Origin: Pseudogemmobacter hezensis
GTDB taxonomy: Bacteria; Pseudomonadota; Alphaproteobacteria; Rhodobacterales; Rhodobacteraceae
Direction of reading: 5' to 3'
DNA: 64,000 nucleotides
NCBI RefSeq assembly: GCF_013155295.1
Contig: NZ_JABJXT010000001.1
Location: 124,001-188,000 of the forward strand
The translations under genes were made by a program, and so were the position numbers. The notes under the pieces are model-generated. The model searched no databases and was not told the origin of the DNA. It saw only the letters and a program-made list of their open reading frames with translations. This document shows positions 1 to 8,455 of this stretch, piece by piece (position 1 is the stretch's first letter; every line of letters starts with the position of its first letter).

Positions 1-3000
1 AGAGTTCAAAGATCTCATTGCGTTGGGCATTGCCCATCCCCTTCAGCGTATAGTCACCGGGCTGGAAGCTTTCGGTCCAGGCCCCGTTCGACAGCACGAC
101 CTCATGGCGGTCACACATGAAGTGGATATAACTGACACCGATCGAAGCGATCTGATGGATCCCTTTCGAGCCGACCAGGTGCTTTGCTGCGACCAGCACT
201 TCGTGCTCGTCAAAGTAGAGCTGGGTGCGATCATTGGCGACCAGCAGGCGGTGGTTCGGCGAGACCAGCATATCACGCTCGGGCAGGCCATTGCCCAGGC
301 TGTGCGCCCTGACCAGCACCGGCTGCAGATGGTTGTTCAGCCGCAGGTCCTGGCCCGAAAGCGCTTTTTCACCGATCCAGCGGATCTCCTGGATGCCATT
401 GTCGCGGGTGATCACCCGGTCGCCGGCGCGCAGCTCTTCGACAGGAACCTCACCGCGCGGAGTGGCGATCATGGTGCCCGGCGTGAAGCAGGGGATCACA
501 TTCTCGATGTTCTGGAAGTCGAGATGCCCGACCTCATTGCCATCGGTGTCAAGGAAGTGAACCCGGCCGTTTTCAGGGTTGTCGGGGTCATAGACGATGC
601 GCAGCGGGCCTGCATCCGACAGATCCAGCGTGTCGAAATCGTCGCCCTCTTCGCCGCCATCGATAAAGCTGCCGATGCCTGCGCCCTGGGTCTCGACCAC
701 AATGGTGTCACGATCTGCGCCGCCAAAGACGGTGTCGCCGCCGCCACTCAGGTGGATGGTGTCATTGCCCGCGCCGCCAAAGACAACATTGTTGCCCTCG
801 CCGCCGTGGATCAGATCTTCGCCATCACCGCCGAACAGCGTGTCATTGCCGGCGCCGCCGAACAGCGTGTCATTGCCCGCATCGCCATAGAGGACGTCAT
901 CGCCCTCGCCGCCATAGGCCACATCATCGCCGGCACCGCCATAAAGCGTGTCATTGCCGGTGCCGCCATAAAGCTCGTCATTGCCATCGCCGCCATAGAG
1001 GATGTCGTTGCCCTCATCGCCATGCAGCGTGTCATCGCCCTCATCGCCATGCAGATGGTCATCGTCGATACCGCCATACAGCAGGTCATCGCCGGTGCCG
1101 CCATAAAGCGTGTCATTGTCGTCGCGGCCATAGATCGTGTCATTGCCCGCACCACCGAACAGAAGGTCGGTATTGTTGTTCGGCCGCAGGTCACGGTCAT
1201 CGGGGATGTCGAGAACCTCGCCCAGGGTATTGTCCAGGCCGCCGAAGATCAGATCATCGCCGTCGCCGCCGAAGATGGTATCCGCACCCTCATCGCCGAT
1301 CAGCGTGTCATTGCCTGCGCCGCCATAGACCAGATCCGCATCCCATCCGGCGTAGACAAGATCATCGCCCTCGCCGCCATAGATGGTGTCGGCATCATCC
1401 CCGGTCAGGATCGTGTCATTGCCCGCGCCGCCATAGACCAGGTCGCGATCATTGTTCGGATCGGTATCGGCAGGGTAATAGCCGGGGTAATCAATATCCG
1501 GCATCGGGTTTTCATAGTTCGAGGTGTCGATGTAATCGTCACCATCGCCGCCATAGGCGGTATCATTGCCGGTCCCGCCGATGATGGTGTCATCACCTGC
1601 ATCACCGCTGAGCAGATCATCGCCCGGGCCGCCATAGATGCGGTCGTCGCCCTCACCGCCATAGACGGTGTCATTGCCGAGGCCGGAATAGATCGTGTCA
1701 TTGCCCGCGCCGCCATAGATACGATCATCATCGGGGCCATCGCCCGGAATGATCGCATCGCCGCCATCCACGCGGTCGCCATCATGATCGACATAGCTTT
1801 CATCAATCAGATCGCCGCCATCGGTACCGATGATGATGCCGTCATTGCTGCTGCCGCCGCCAGGGGTGACGGTAATATGGATCGTTGCTGTATCGGTGCC
1901 GCCATTGCCGTCCGAGATCTCATAATCGATCTCGGCGGTGCCGGTGAAACCGGGGGCCGGGGTAAAGCGGATACCGCCATCGGGCAGAACCTCGACCGTG
2001 CCATTCGGCGAGGTCGGAGTGCCGACCAGGGTCAGCCTATCGCCATCAACATCGGTGTCATTGGTCAGCGGGTAGACCACGACCGGGGTATCGACGCCCG
2101 TGCTGGCGAAATCATCATTGGCGACCGGATCATCATTGACCGGATGCACGGTCACGGTGACGGTGGTGGTCGAGGTCAGACCATCGGTGTCGGTGATCGT
2201 ATAGGTGATGGTGTCTTCGCCGTTGAAATCGGGGTTCGGGCGATAGGTCAGCACGCCGTCCGGGCCGATGGTGACAGAGCCATTGCCCGCCGTCGCATCG
2301 GTCACCGTCAGCGGCTGGCCATCGGGATCGGTGTCATTGTCCAGCACATGGATATCAACGACGCCATCCTCATCGACCTCGGCGAGGTCGGGGTTGGCGA
2401 CGGGCGGCTGACCGCCGCTGCCGGTGTTATCCACGCTGTCCGAGACCCAGAAATGGCCGATCGTGCCCTCGAAATGGTCGGTCACAACAGGGTTCAGCGG
2501 GTCAGAGGTGGTTTCCTGGCCGCCACCGAGGATCCAGGGCTGGCCGTAATCGGACATGACCAGGGTCACGTCAGGCGAGGTCGGCTCGGAATGGGTGCTG
2601 CCCGAGGTGGTATTGGTGACATTCAGCTGGCCACCCGCACCGCCCGCATCCCAGGAGAAGGCCAGGTCAATGGTGTCGCCAGGCGCGTAAAAGCCGGGGC
2701 CGGTGGTATAGACGGTCTCGCCCGAGGCGCCCTCGCTGGTGACGACAACCGCGCCATCGGGGGTAACCTCGATGCGGAAACTGCCTTCATGGGTGCCCGC
2801 AGTATCGCGCGAGGCCACCGTCTGATTTTCGCTGAGCGGGTTCGAAGAGGGCGTAAAGCTGATGCCAACCGTGCCCGAGGGCAGCTGGAATTCCACATGC
2901 GGGTCGAATTTCACATAGCCTGTCTGACCATCAAGGACCAGATTGCCACCATCAACCGATGCGCCACCCGTCAGACCGCCATTCTGTTCGCCATTCGAGG

Positions 3001-3064
3001 TTGCCTCATCGCGGATCAGATGCGTTGTGGGTTCATCGAAATTGTAAAGTGCAATAACTGGCAT
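1..3064 (-). CDS. RTX calcium-binding protein with C-terminal Hint domain (partial)
   Basis: Reading leftward from an ATG at 3064 (GAGG ribosome-binding site just upstream), the frame stays open to the left edge, so the C-terminus is missing and about 1021 residues are visible. Order of parts: a LamG-like jelly-roll region (about 1-180), two Ig/cadherin-like domains with the motif LDNDTDPDG (about 215 and 310), then about 25 imperfect RTX nonapeptides of the type GGxGxDxLxG (about 440-780), then a Hint domain opening with CFTPGTMIATPRGE (Cys about 859). RTX repeats bind Ca2+ and fold outside the cell after type I secretion; Hint domains belong to the intein/hedgehog autoprocessing fold. In Rhodobacteraceae this RTX plus Hint arrangement is common and its function is mostly unknown. 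No N-terminal signal peptide is seen, which fits C-terminal type I export. Whether the Hint domain is active cannot be judged because its C-terminal part is cut off. Confidence 0.9.
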   Translation of the reverse strand, partial: MPVIALYNFDEPTTHLIRDEATSNGEQNGGLTGGASVDGGNLVLDGQTGYVKFDPHVEFQLPSGTVGISFTPSSNPLSENQTVASRDTAGTHEGSFRIEVTPDGAVVVTSEGASGETVYTTGPGFYAPGDTIDLAFSWDAGGAGGQLNVTNTTSGSTHSEPTSPDVTLVMSDYGQPWILGGGQETTSDPLNPVVTDHFEGTIGHFWVSDSVDNTGSGGQPPVANPDLAEVDEDGVVDIHVLDNDTDPDGQPLTVTDATAGNGSVTIGPDGVLTYRPNPDFNGEDTITYTITDTDGLTSTTTVTVTVHPVNDDPVANDDFASTGVDTPVVVYPLTNDTDVDGDRLTLVGTPTSPNGTVEVLPDGGIRFTPAPGFTGTAEIDYEISDGNGGTDTATIHITVTPGGGSSNDGIIIGTDGGDLIDESYVDHDGDRVDGGDAIIPGDGPDDDRIYGGAGNDTIYSGLGNDTVYGGEGDDRIYGGPGDDLLSGDAGDDTIIGGTGNDTAYGGDGDDYIDTSNYENPMPDIDYPGYYPADTDPNNDRDLVYGGAGNDTILTGDDADTIYGGEGDDLVYAGWDADLVYGGAGNDTLIGDEGADTIFGGDGDDLIFGGLDNTLGEVLDIPDDRDLRPNNNTDLLFGGAGNDTIYGRDDNDTLYGGTGDDLLYGGIDDDHLHGDEGDDTLHGDEGNDILYGGDGNDELYGGTGNDTLYGGAGDDVAYGGEGDDVLYGDAGNDTLFGGAGNDTLFGGDGEDLIHGGEGNNVVFGGAGNDTIHLSGGGDTVFGGADRDTIVVETQGAGIGSFIDGGEEGDDFDTLDLSDAGPLRIVYDPDNPENGRVHFLDTDGNEVGHLDFQNIENVIPCFTPGTMIATPRGEVPVEELRAGDRVITRDNGIQEIRWIGEKALSGQDLRLNNHLQPVLVRAHSLGNGLPERDMLVSPNHRLLVANDRTQLYFDEHEVLVAAKHLVGSKGIHQIASIGVSYIHFMCDRHEVVLSNGAWTESFQPGDYTLKGMGNAQRNEIFEL

Positions 3065-3898
3065 CTCAGATCCTCGCCCTGACGACACCGTTACGCGCCG
3101 CCGCCAAACCACCGGATCACGCCAGGAGTGACGTGACCTCTTAAACTCCTGCAACGGGCACAAACGCGCAAAATAGCGCAAACCCGCCGAATGGAGGTGG
3201 ATGGGAAGAGGGGTATGCCGGCCCAAAAAAGACCAACCCACAAAAGCAGGATTCCGGTTTCCCGGTAAGCAGCACTCTCGATCACCATGCGGTGCCTTAC
3301 GGCACACCACCAACATACGACCGCCCCCACGGCCCATACGTCATGCAGTTGACCCGATATGATCTACCTTCGCTTTACGCTGCCGTGAAGGGGGAATAGG
3401 GCGAATTGCGGCAAGATCGCGGCCCAGACATGGCCAATACATAGGCCAGAGGAGGAATCTGCCCAGGTTTCGACAGATTTGATTGATTTCAATCTGGAAA
3501 CAATTTTCCAGTGAACCCATCGGATTATGATCAAATTTCGATAAAATTTGCCGAAAAATCGCAGGTATTGGCGACCCCGCCAGGCGGCCGCCTCAAATTA
3601 TCTGCGTTTCGGCAACAAATCGCGACAACCCGGGGGCGAATTAACCATGCGTCATAATTTCAGCGAGAATGTGTCAGGGCGCGGGCACAGCGTCATCAAA
3701 GCATCGCCATTCTGACCAAATCGAGCGCTTTTTCCGCATTCAGGCAACATTATCTGGGATTAACGGGCCGAATCACCCGCCTTTTGATTCGCACCAGCGT
3801 CCTGTTTTCGCCACATTCACGACACAGTCCCGCGCAGGCCCCCTTCCGGGCCCGACAGAAAGACGCAAGGCAGCCCCGGGCATGTGCCCCCTGCCCTG
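3065..3898. other. Non-coding stretch between RTX gene and Lrp gene
   Basis: About 830 bases with no gene I can support. The short open frames here (for example on the minus strand at 3091-3330 and the plus strand at 3669-4010) show no recognisable domain and no good ribosome-binding site. Around 3440-3600 the sequence is clearly more AT-rich than the surroundings (runs such as TTTCGATAAAATTTGCCG), so it probably holds the promoter region of the leftward RTX gene. No clear hairpin terminator was found for the Lrp-type gene that ends at 3899. Confidence 0.5.
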
Positions 3899-4363
3899 TC
3901 ATCTTTGCTGCGGGCTGGCCGACTGGATCACACTGCGAATGGCAAAGCTGGAATTGATGCGGGTCACCCCGGGCAGGCGTGACAGGATCTCTTTGTGGAT
4001 CCGCTCATAATCGCCGGGGTTTTCGGCCTCAAGATGCAGCAGGTAATCCTCTTCTCCGGTCATCAGCCAGCATTCGCGGATCTCGGGATGCTTGCGCACC
4101 TCGGCCTCAAAGGCGTTCAGGATCTCTTCGGTCTGGCGCGAGAGGCTGATGCGCACGATCACCACATGCCGGTTATCCGAGGCAGGCCCCGCCACCAGCG
4201 CCGTATAGCCGCGGATCACCCCCGCCTCTTCCAGCATCCGCACCCGGCGCAGGCAGGCCGAGGGCGACAGCCCCACCTCGCCCGCCAGCTCGACATTAGA
4301 CATCCGGCCATCGCGGCGCAGTGCCCGAATCAAAGCGCGGTCGATACGATCAAGATCAGACAT
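3899..4363 (-). CDS. Lrp/AsnC family transcriptional regulator
   Basis: A 154-residue protein of the normal Lrp/AsnC size. Residues 1-60 form the winged helix-turn-helix (opening LDRIDRALIRALRRDGRMS, recognition part LSPSACLRRVRMLEEAGVI). The rest is the RAM/AsnC ligand-binding domain, including the turn region LMTGEEDYLLHLEAENPGDY. These regulators bind DNA as dimers to octamers and sense amino acids. The gene is divergent from dadA across a 200-bp gap that holds an inverted repeat and a tandem repeat. In many proteobacteria a divergent Lrp-type gene controls alanine catabolism, so control of dadA by this protein is a fair inference, not shown. It starts at ATG 4363. Confidence 0.93.
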   Translation of the reverse strand: MSDLDRIDRALIRALRRDGRMSNVELAGEVGLSPSACLRRVRMLEEAGVIRGYTALVAGPASDNRHVVIVRISLSRQTEEILNAFEAEVRKHPEIRECWLMTGEEDYLLHLEAENPGDYERIHKEILSRLPGVTRINSSFAIRSVIQSASPQQR

Positions 4364-4406
4364 TATGCTGCACCACGCGCATGATTATTGGAATATAAAG
4401 CACACA

Positions 4407-4432
4407 TTCGCACGATATTGCGCCAATGCGAA
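4407..4432. promoter_or_regulatory. Inverted repeat, candidate operator between lrp-type gene and dadA
   Basis: Arms TTCGCA (4407-4412) and TGCGAA (4427-4432) are separated by 14 bases. The centre-to-centre distance of about 20 bp is two helical turns, as expected for two half-sites on one face of DNA. It lies 44-70 bp upstream of the Lrp-type start codon. The link to this regulator is inferred from position only. Confidence 0.4.
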
Positions 4433-4464
4433 GGACATTCGATCAATGATCAATCACCATCGCC

Positions 4465-4518
4465 TAAATCCGGCTTAACGTCGGCAGACACTTAAATCCG
4501 GCTTAGCGCCGGCAGACA
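4465..4518. repeat. Tandem pair of 26-bp repeats upstream of dadA
   Basis: Two copies of a 26-bp unit beginning TAAATCCGGCTTA and ending CGGCAGACA occupy 4465-4490 and 4493-4518 (period 28 bp). They differ at two positions only (AACGTC versus AGCGCC in the middle). They lie 46-99 bp before the dadA start codon, in the place of its promoter or 5' leader. They may be duplicated regulator sites or a recent slippage duplication. Confidence 0.8.
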
Positions 4519-4563
4519 GGCCGGGCATGGGCAAAAGATCCGCCCGGCAACAGGGGATGGCAT

Positions 4564-5814
4564 ATGAAGGTCGTGGTTCTGGGCGGTGGGGTCGTGGGCA
4601 TTACCTCGGCCTGGTATCTGGCGAAAGCCGGGCATGAGGTGACGGTGATCGACCGCGAGAACGGCCCGGCGCTGGAAACCTCTTTCGCCAATGCGGGCGA
4701 GGTTTCATTTGGCTATTGCAGCCCCTGGGCCGCGCCGGGCATCCCGCTGAAGGCGATCAAATGGGTGATGATGGAGCATGCGCCGCTGATCCTGCGCCTG
4801 AAGCTCGACACCAAAATGATCTCCTGGCTGTTCAAGATGCTCAGGAACTGCACGGCCTCGCGCTATGCGATCAACAAAAGCCGTATGCTGCGCATCGCCG
4901 ATTACTCACGCGAAAGCTTTGCCCAGATCCGCCAGGAGACGGGGATCCAATATGACCAGCAGATGCTGGGCACGCTGCAGCTGTTCCGCACCGAGGCGCA
5001 GCTGGAGGCCTCGGCCAAGGATGTCAAAGCGCTGAAGGCCGATGGCATTCCCTGCGAAGTGCTCGACGCCGAGGCCTGTATCGCGGTCGAGCCCGCCCTG
5101 GCCCATGCCAAAGACCGCATCGTCGGCGGCCTGCGCACACCGCTGGACGAGACCGGGGATTGCTTCAAATTCACCAATGCGCTGGCGGCGCTTTGCGCGG
5201 AAAGGGGCGTAACCTTCCGCTGGGGCGAGACGATCCGCCATATCGAGACCGAGGGCGGACGGGCCACCGGGGTGGTCACTGACAAAGGCCTGATTGAGGC
5301 CGATGCGGTCGTGGTCAGCCTGGGCAGCTTCTCGCCGCAGATGGTCGCGCCTTTGGGCATTGATCTGCCGGTCTATCCGGTCAAGGGCTATTCGCTGACC
5401 ATCCCGATCACCGATGAGGCCCGCGCGCCGCAATCGACGATCATGGACGAGACCTATAAGATTGCGATCACCCGTCTGGGCGACCGGATCCGGGTGGGGG
5501 GTATGGCGGAAATCTCGGGCTATAACAGCCGTCTGTCGGAAAAGCGCCGTCGCACGCTGGAGCATTCGGTGATGGATCTGTTCCCGGGTGGCGATCCGAA
5601 ACAGGCCACCTTCTGGACCGGGATGCGCCCGATGACGCCCGATGGCACCCCGGTGATCGGGCCGACCAAAATCGACGGGCTGTTCCTGAATACCGGCCAC
5701 GGCACCCTGGGCTGGACGATGAGCTGCGGCTCTGGCCGACTGCTTGCCGATCTGGTTTCAGGCAGAACGCCGGAAATTGACGCCCAGGATCTGGCGATCA
5801 GCCGCTATGCCTGA
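4564..5814 (+). CDS. dadA: D-amino acid dehydrogenase
   Basis: A 416-residue flavoprotein matching the usual length of DadA small subunits. The N-terminal dinucleotide-binding motif [19 protein letters not shown] is followed by the acidic end VIDRE. The C-terminal half has the family stretch [11 protein letters not shown] and the FAD-contact region [17 protein letters not shown]. It oxidises D-amino acids (mainly D-alanine) to 2-oxo acids and passes electrons to the respiratory quinone pool at the inner membrane. It starts at ATG 4564 after a GGGGATG-like ribosome-binding site. No alanine racemase gene (dadX) follows, unlike in Pseudomonas; instead a strong terminator lies 18 bp after the stop. 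Confidence 0.93.
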   Translation: MKVVVLGGGVVGITSAWYLAKAGHEVTVIDRENGPALETSFANAGEVSFGYCSPWAAPGIPLKAIKWVMMEHAPLILRLKLDTKMISWLFKMLRNCTASRYAINKSRMLRIADYSRESFAQIRQETGIQYDQQMLGTLQLFRTEAQLEASAKDVKALKADGIPCEVLDAEACIAVEPALAHAKDRIVGGLRTPLDETGDCFKFTNALAALCAERGVTFRWGETIRHIETEGGRATGVVTDKGLIEADAVVVSLGSFSPQMVAPLGIDLPVYPVKGYSLTIPITDEARAPQSTIMDETYKIAITRLGDRIRVGGMAEISGYNSRLSEKRRRTLEHSVMDLFPGGDPKQATFWTGMRPMTPDGTPVIGPTKIDGLFLNTGHGTLGWTMSCGSGRLLADLVSGRTPEIDAQDLAISRYA

Positions 5815-5832
5815 GGGCACATGGCCCATCTG

Positions 5833-5876
5833 AAACAACGCGCCCGCCACAGGTATCTGCGGCGGGCGCGTTGTTT
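5833..5876. terminator. Bidirectional terminator between dadA and the ABC exporter
   Basis: A perfect 16-bp stem (5833-5848 with 5861-5876) with a 12-base loop. It is rich in CGCCCGCC/GGCGGGCG and ends in TTGTTTT rightward and AACAAA leftward. It sits between two convergent genes and can stop transcription from both sides. Confidence 0.85.
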
Positions 5877-5898
5877 TCAGGCTGATCTCAGGCAGGTT

Positions 5899-7791
5899 TC
5901 AGCCCCGGGCAGCCAGGCCTTGATCCCCGGCACCGCCTGTCTGGGCCTCATCAGCGTCACAGGCGGCCTCGGTTTCCTCTTCGGCCCGTTGCTGCGCCCA
6001 CATCGCCGCGTAACGGCCATTTTGCGCCAGCAATTCCTCATGCCGCCCCTGCTCAGAGACCTGGCCGCGATCCATCACCAGGATGCAATCGGCATCGGCA
6101 ATCGTCGACAGCCGATGCGCAATGGTGATCACCGAGCGCCCCTGCCCCATTTCGCGCAGCGATTCCTGGATCGAGCGCTCGGTCTGGGTGTCCAGCGCCG
6201 AGGTCGCCTCATCCAGGATCAGGATTGGCGGGTTCTTCAGGATGGTGCGGGCGATGCCCACCCGCTGCTTTTCGCCGCCCGACAGCTTCAGCCCGCGCTC
6301 GCCGACGATGGTGTCATAGCCCTCGGGCAGGCTTTCGATGAAGTCATGGATCCTGGCGGCACGGGCGGCGGCGAAAATCTCGGCATCGCTGGCCTGATCG
6401 CGGCCATAGCCGATGTTGTAGCGGATCGTGTCGTTGAAAAGCACGGTGTCCTGCGGCACGACGCCGATCGCCTCATGCAGGCTGCTTTGCGTAACGTCAC
6501 GGATATCCTGGCCATCAATGCGGATCGCACCGCCGGTCACATCGTAAAAGCGGAACAAAAGCCGCGCCACGGTGGATTTGCCCGAGCCCGAATGCCCGAC
6601 CAGCGCCAGTGTCTGCCCCGGCCCGACCCGAAAGCTGACGCCTTTCAGGATCTCACGCGAGGGGTCATAGGCGAATTTCACCTGATCAAAGGTGATCTCG
6701 CCGCCCTTCACCGCCAGCGGCTTTGCATCGGGCGCATCCACAACCTCGGCCGGTTGCGACAACAGGCCAAACATCGCGCCCATATCGACCAGCGCCTGAC
6801 GGATCTCACGATAGACCGTGCCGAGGAAGCCCAGCGGCATGGTGATCTGGATCATATAGGCATTGACCATGACGAAATCGCCCACCGTCAGCTGCCCCTG
6901 CTGCACGCCAAGCGCTGCCATCACCATCACCGCCACCAGCCCCGCCGTGATCAAAAGCGTTTGGCCGATGTTCAGAAAGGACAGCGAAAGCCCGGTTTTG
7001 ACTGCCGCCGCCTCATAGAGCCGCATCGCGCCGTCATAGCGCGCCGCCTCGCGCGTTTCGGCGTTGAAATACTTCACCGTCTCATAGTTCAGCAGGCTGT
7101 CGACCGCCTTCTGGTTTGCATCCGTGTCCTGGTCATTCATCTCCTGGCGAATCTTCACACGCCATTCTGTCACAGCAAAGGTGAACCAGACGTAAAGCGT
7201 GATCGTGCCTGCGACGACGGCGGCATAGCTCCAGCCGAAGGTGAAGGCGAAGATCAGCGTGACCAGCGCCAGCTCCAGGATCAGCGGCCCGATGGAAAAC
7301 AGCAGGAAGCGCAAGAGGAACTCGACGCCTTTGACGCCGCGCTCGATGATCCTGGACAGGCCACCCGTGCGGCGCGAAATGTGGTAACGCATTGAAAGGC
7401 GGTGGATATGTCCGAATGTCTCCAGCGCCAGACGCCGCAGCGCCCGCTGCGCCACCCGCACGAATACCGCATCGCGCAATTCCTGGAACACCACCGATCC
7501 AAGCCGTGCAAGACCGTAGGCCACCACCAGACCGACAGCGCCAAAAGCCACCAGCCGCGCCGGATCATGCGCGGTTTCCCCCGCAAGCCCATCGACGGCC
7601 AGCTTGTAAAACCAGGGCGTGATCACCGAGATCACCTTCGAGACCAGCAAAAACGCCATCGCCAGCAGCACGCGCCTGCGCACCCAGGGCTGATCTTTGG
7701 GCCAAAGATGGGGGGTGACGCGGGCAATGGTTTGCCAGCCCGAAGCCGGCGCATCGGGGGATGCGGTTTCAGTCAGAACGGGGTCGGACAT
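5899..7791 (-). CDS. Atm1-type ABC exporter (fused membrane and ATPase domains)
   Basis: A 630-residue half-transporter. Residues about 30-335 are the six-helix type IV exporter membrane domain. About 365-605 is the ATPase with Walker A GHSGSGKST (about 398-406), signature LSGGEKQRV (about 502) and Walker B ILILDEATSALD. The sequence matches the Atm1/HMT1 subfamily, whose bacterial members export glutathione or thiol-metal conjugates and give heavy-metal tolerance, and whose mitochondrial members feed cytosolic Fe-S assembly. It acts as a homodimer in the inner membrane. It is divergent from an ArsR-type regulator across a 112-bp gap with a palindrome, which suggests metal- or redox-responsive control (inference). 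The acidic C-terminal tail (EEETEAACDADEAQTGG) contains one cysteine. Confidence 0.9.
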   Translation of the reverse strand: MSDPVLTETASPDAPASGWQTIARVTPHLWPKDQPWVRRRVLLAMAFLLVSKVISVITPWFYKLAVDGLAGETAHDPARLVAFGAVGLVVAYGLARLGSVVFQELRDAVFVRVAQRALRRLALETFGHIHRLSMRYHISRRTGGLSRIIERGVKGVEFLLRFLLFSIGPLILELALVTLIFAFTFGWSYAAVVAGTITLYVWFTFAVTEWRVKIRQEMNDQDTDANQKAVDSLLNYETVKYFNAETREAARYDGAMRLYEAAAVKTGLSLSFLNIGQTLLITAGLVAVMVMAALGVQQGQLTVGDFVMVNAYMIQITMPLGFLGTVYREIRQALVDMGAMFGLLSQPAEVVDAPDAKPLAVKGGEITFDQVKFAYDPSREILKGVSFRVGPGQTLALVGHSGSGKSTVARLLFRFYDVTGGAIRIDGQDIRDVTQSSLHEAIGVVPQDTVLFNDTIRYNIGYGRDQASDAEIFAAARAARIHDFIESLPEGYDTIVGERGLKLSGGEKQRVGIARTILKNPPILILDEATSALDTQTERSIQESLREMGQGRSVITIAHRLSTIADADCILVMDRGQVSEQGRHEELLAQNGRYAAMWAQQRAEEETEAACDADEAQTGGAGDQGLAARG

Positions 7792-7876
7792 GGTTTGCTC
7801 TCGCTACAGGGCTGCGGCGGTGGCTCGGAGAGTGGCCTTCGGCGATTGCTTTCCGGGTCGGCGGCGGCTAGGGTAA

Positions 7877-7902
7877 TTTCAACTGTTCATGAATAGTTGA
7901 AA
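7877..7902. promoter_or_regulatory. 26-bp palindrome, likely ArsR-family operator
   Basis: TTTCAACT (7877-7884) and AGTTGAAA (7895-7902) flank the self-complementary core TTCATGAA (7886-7893). Only one base pair of the whole 26 bp fails to match. It ends one base before the ArsR-type ATG at 7904 and lies 86 bp upstream of the ABC exporter start. ArsR-family repressors bind palindromes of this kind, often with TTCA..TGAA elements, so autoregulation and control of the exporter are likely. Confidence 0.75.
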
Positions 7903-7903
7903 C

Positions 7904-8455
7904 ATGGATCAGAGTAAAGAGCCACAGCCGCAGGCCCCGAATGCTGCCCGGGGGACGGCGTCGCATGATCTTGCGACGCAGCTTCCCGATGTTGCGCGCC
8001 CCAGCCAGGATCTGGAGAAAAATCCGGGCGATAATCCGGGCCACAATCCGGGCCAGCGCACGAAAGAGGCTGCAGCAGATGCCGCCGCTCAGGCCCGCAC
8101 CAGCGCAATCGCGGCCTTTTCGGCGCTGTCAAACGGCGATCGGCTGGACCTTCTGCGCCTGCTGTTTCGTGCCGGAGAAGAGGGCATGGCCGCCGGAGAG
8201 ATCGCAAGGCAGCTGGGGCTTTCCGCCTCGCGCCTGTCGTTTCACCTCTCGCAGCTTGAGCAGGCCGGGCTGTTGCGCGCCCGAAAAATGGCGCGAAACG
8301 TCTTTTATGCGGTCGAGCCGCAGGGGTTTGGCCGGGCCCTGTCCTGGCTTTTGAACGATTGCTGCGGCGATCATCCCGGCCTGATTTCCTGCTGCCAACC
8401 GCTGGCGGACCGGGGGAAAAGCGGGGCCGCTGCGCTTAACGACCCGGAAGCGTGA
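7904..8455 (+). CDS. ArsR-family winged-helix regulator with cysteine-rich tail
   Basis: 183 residues. The first 65 are low-complexity and hydrophilic, with a small repeat (NPGDNPGHNPGQ). Residues about 68-145 are the ArsR winged helix: FSALSNGDRLDLLRLLFRAG, then the recognition helix LSASRLSFHLSQLEQAGLL and the wing ARKMARNVFYAVEP. The tail holds two cysteine pairs (NDCCGDHP and ISCCQP), a plausible thiol metal or metalloid site, as seen in C-terminal-site ArsR proteins. The ATG at 7904 touches the palindromic operator and has no ribosome-binding site, so the mRNA may be leaderless or translation may begin later. The last 20 bp overlap the convergent LysM gene. Confidence 0.85.
   Translation: MDQSKEPQPQAPNAARGTASHDLATQLPDVARPSQDLEKNPGDNPGHNPGQRTKEAAADAAAQARTSAIAAFSALSNGDRLDLLRLLFRAGEEGMAAGEIARQLGLSASRLSFHLSQLEQAGLLRARKMARNVFYAVEPQGFGRALSWLLNDCCGDHPGLISCCQPLADRGKSGAAALNDPEA

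Noticed and set aside
1-3000. CRISPR array from the regularly spaced repeats
   Set aside because: The periodicity (27 bp) is that of RTX nonapeptide codons in an open frame, with no spacers.
23-3082. Plus-strand open frame of 1019 codons opposite the RTX gene
   Set aside because: It is the mirror of repeated RTX codons (endless AxIxxVIAxxAI units). The minus strand has start site, domains and Hint motif, so the plus frame is an artefact of the repeat and of high GC.
3091-3330. Minus-strand frame of 79 codons upstream of the RTX gene
   Set aside because: No recognisable domain or credible start; it lies in the likely promoter region of the RTX gene.
3669-4010. Plus-strand frame of 113 codons
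   Set aside because: No ribosome-binding site, no domain, and it runs into the 3' end of the Lrp-type gene on the other strand.
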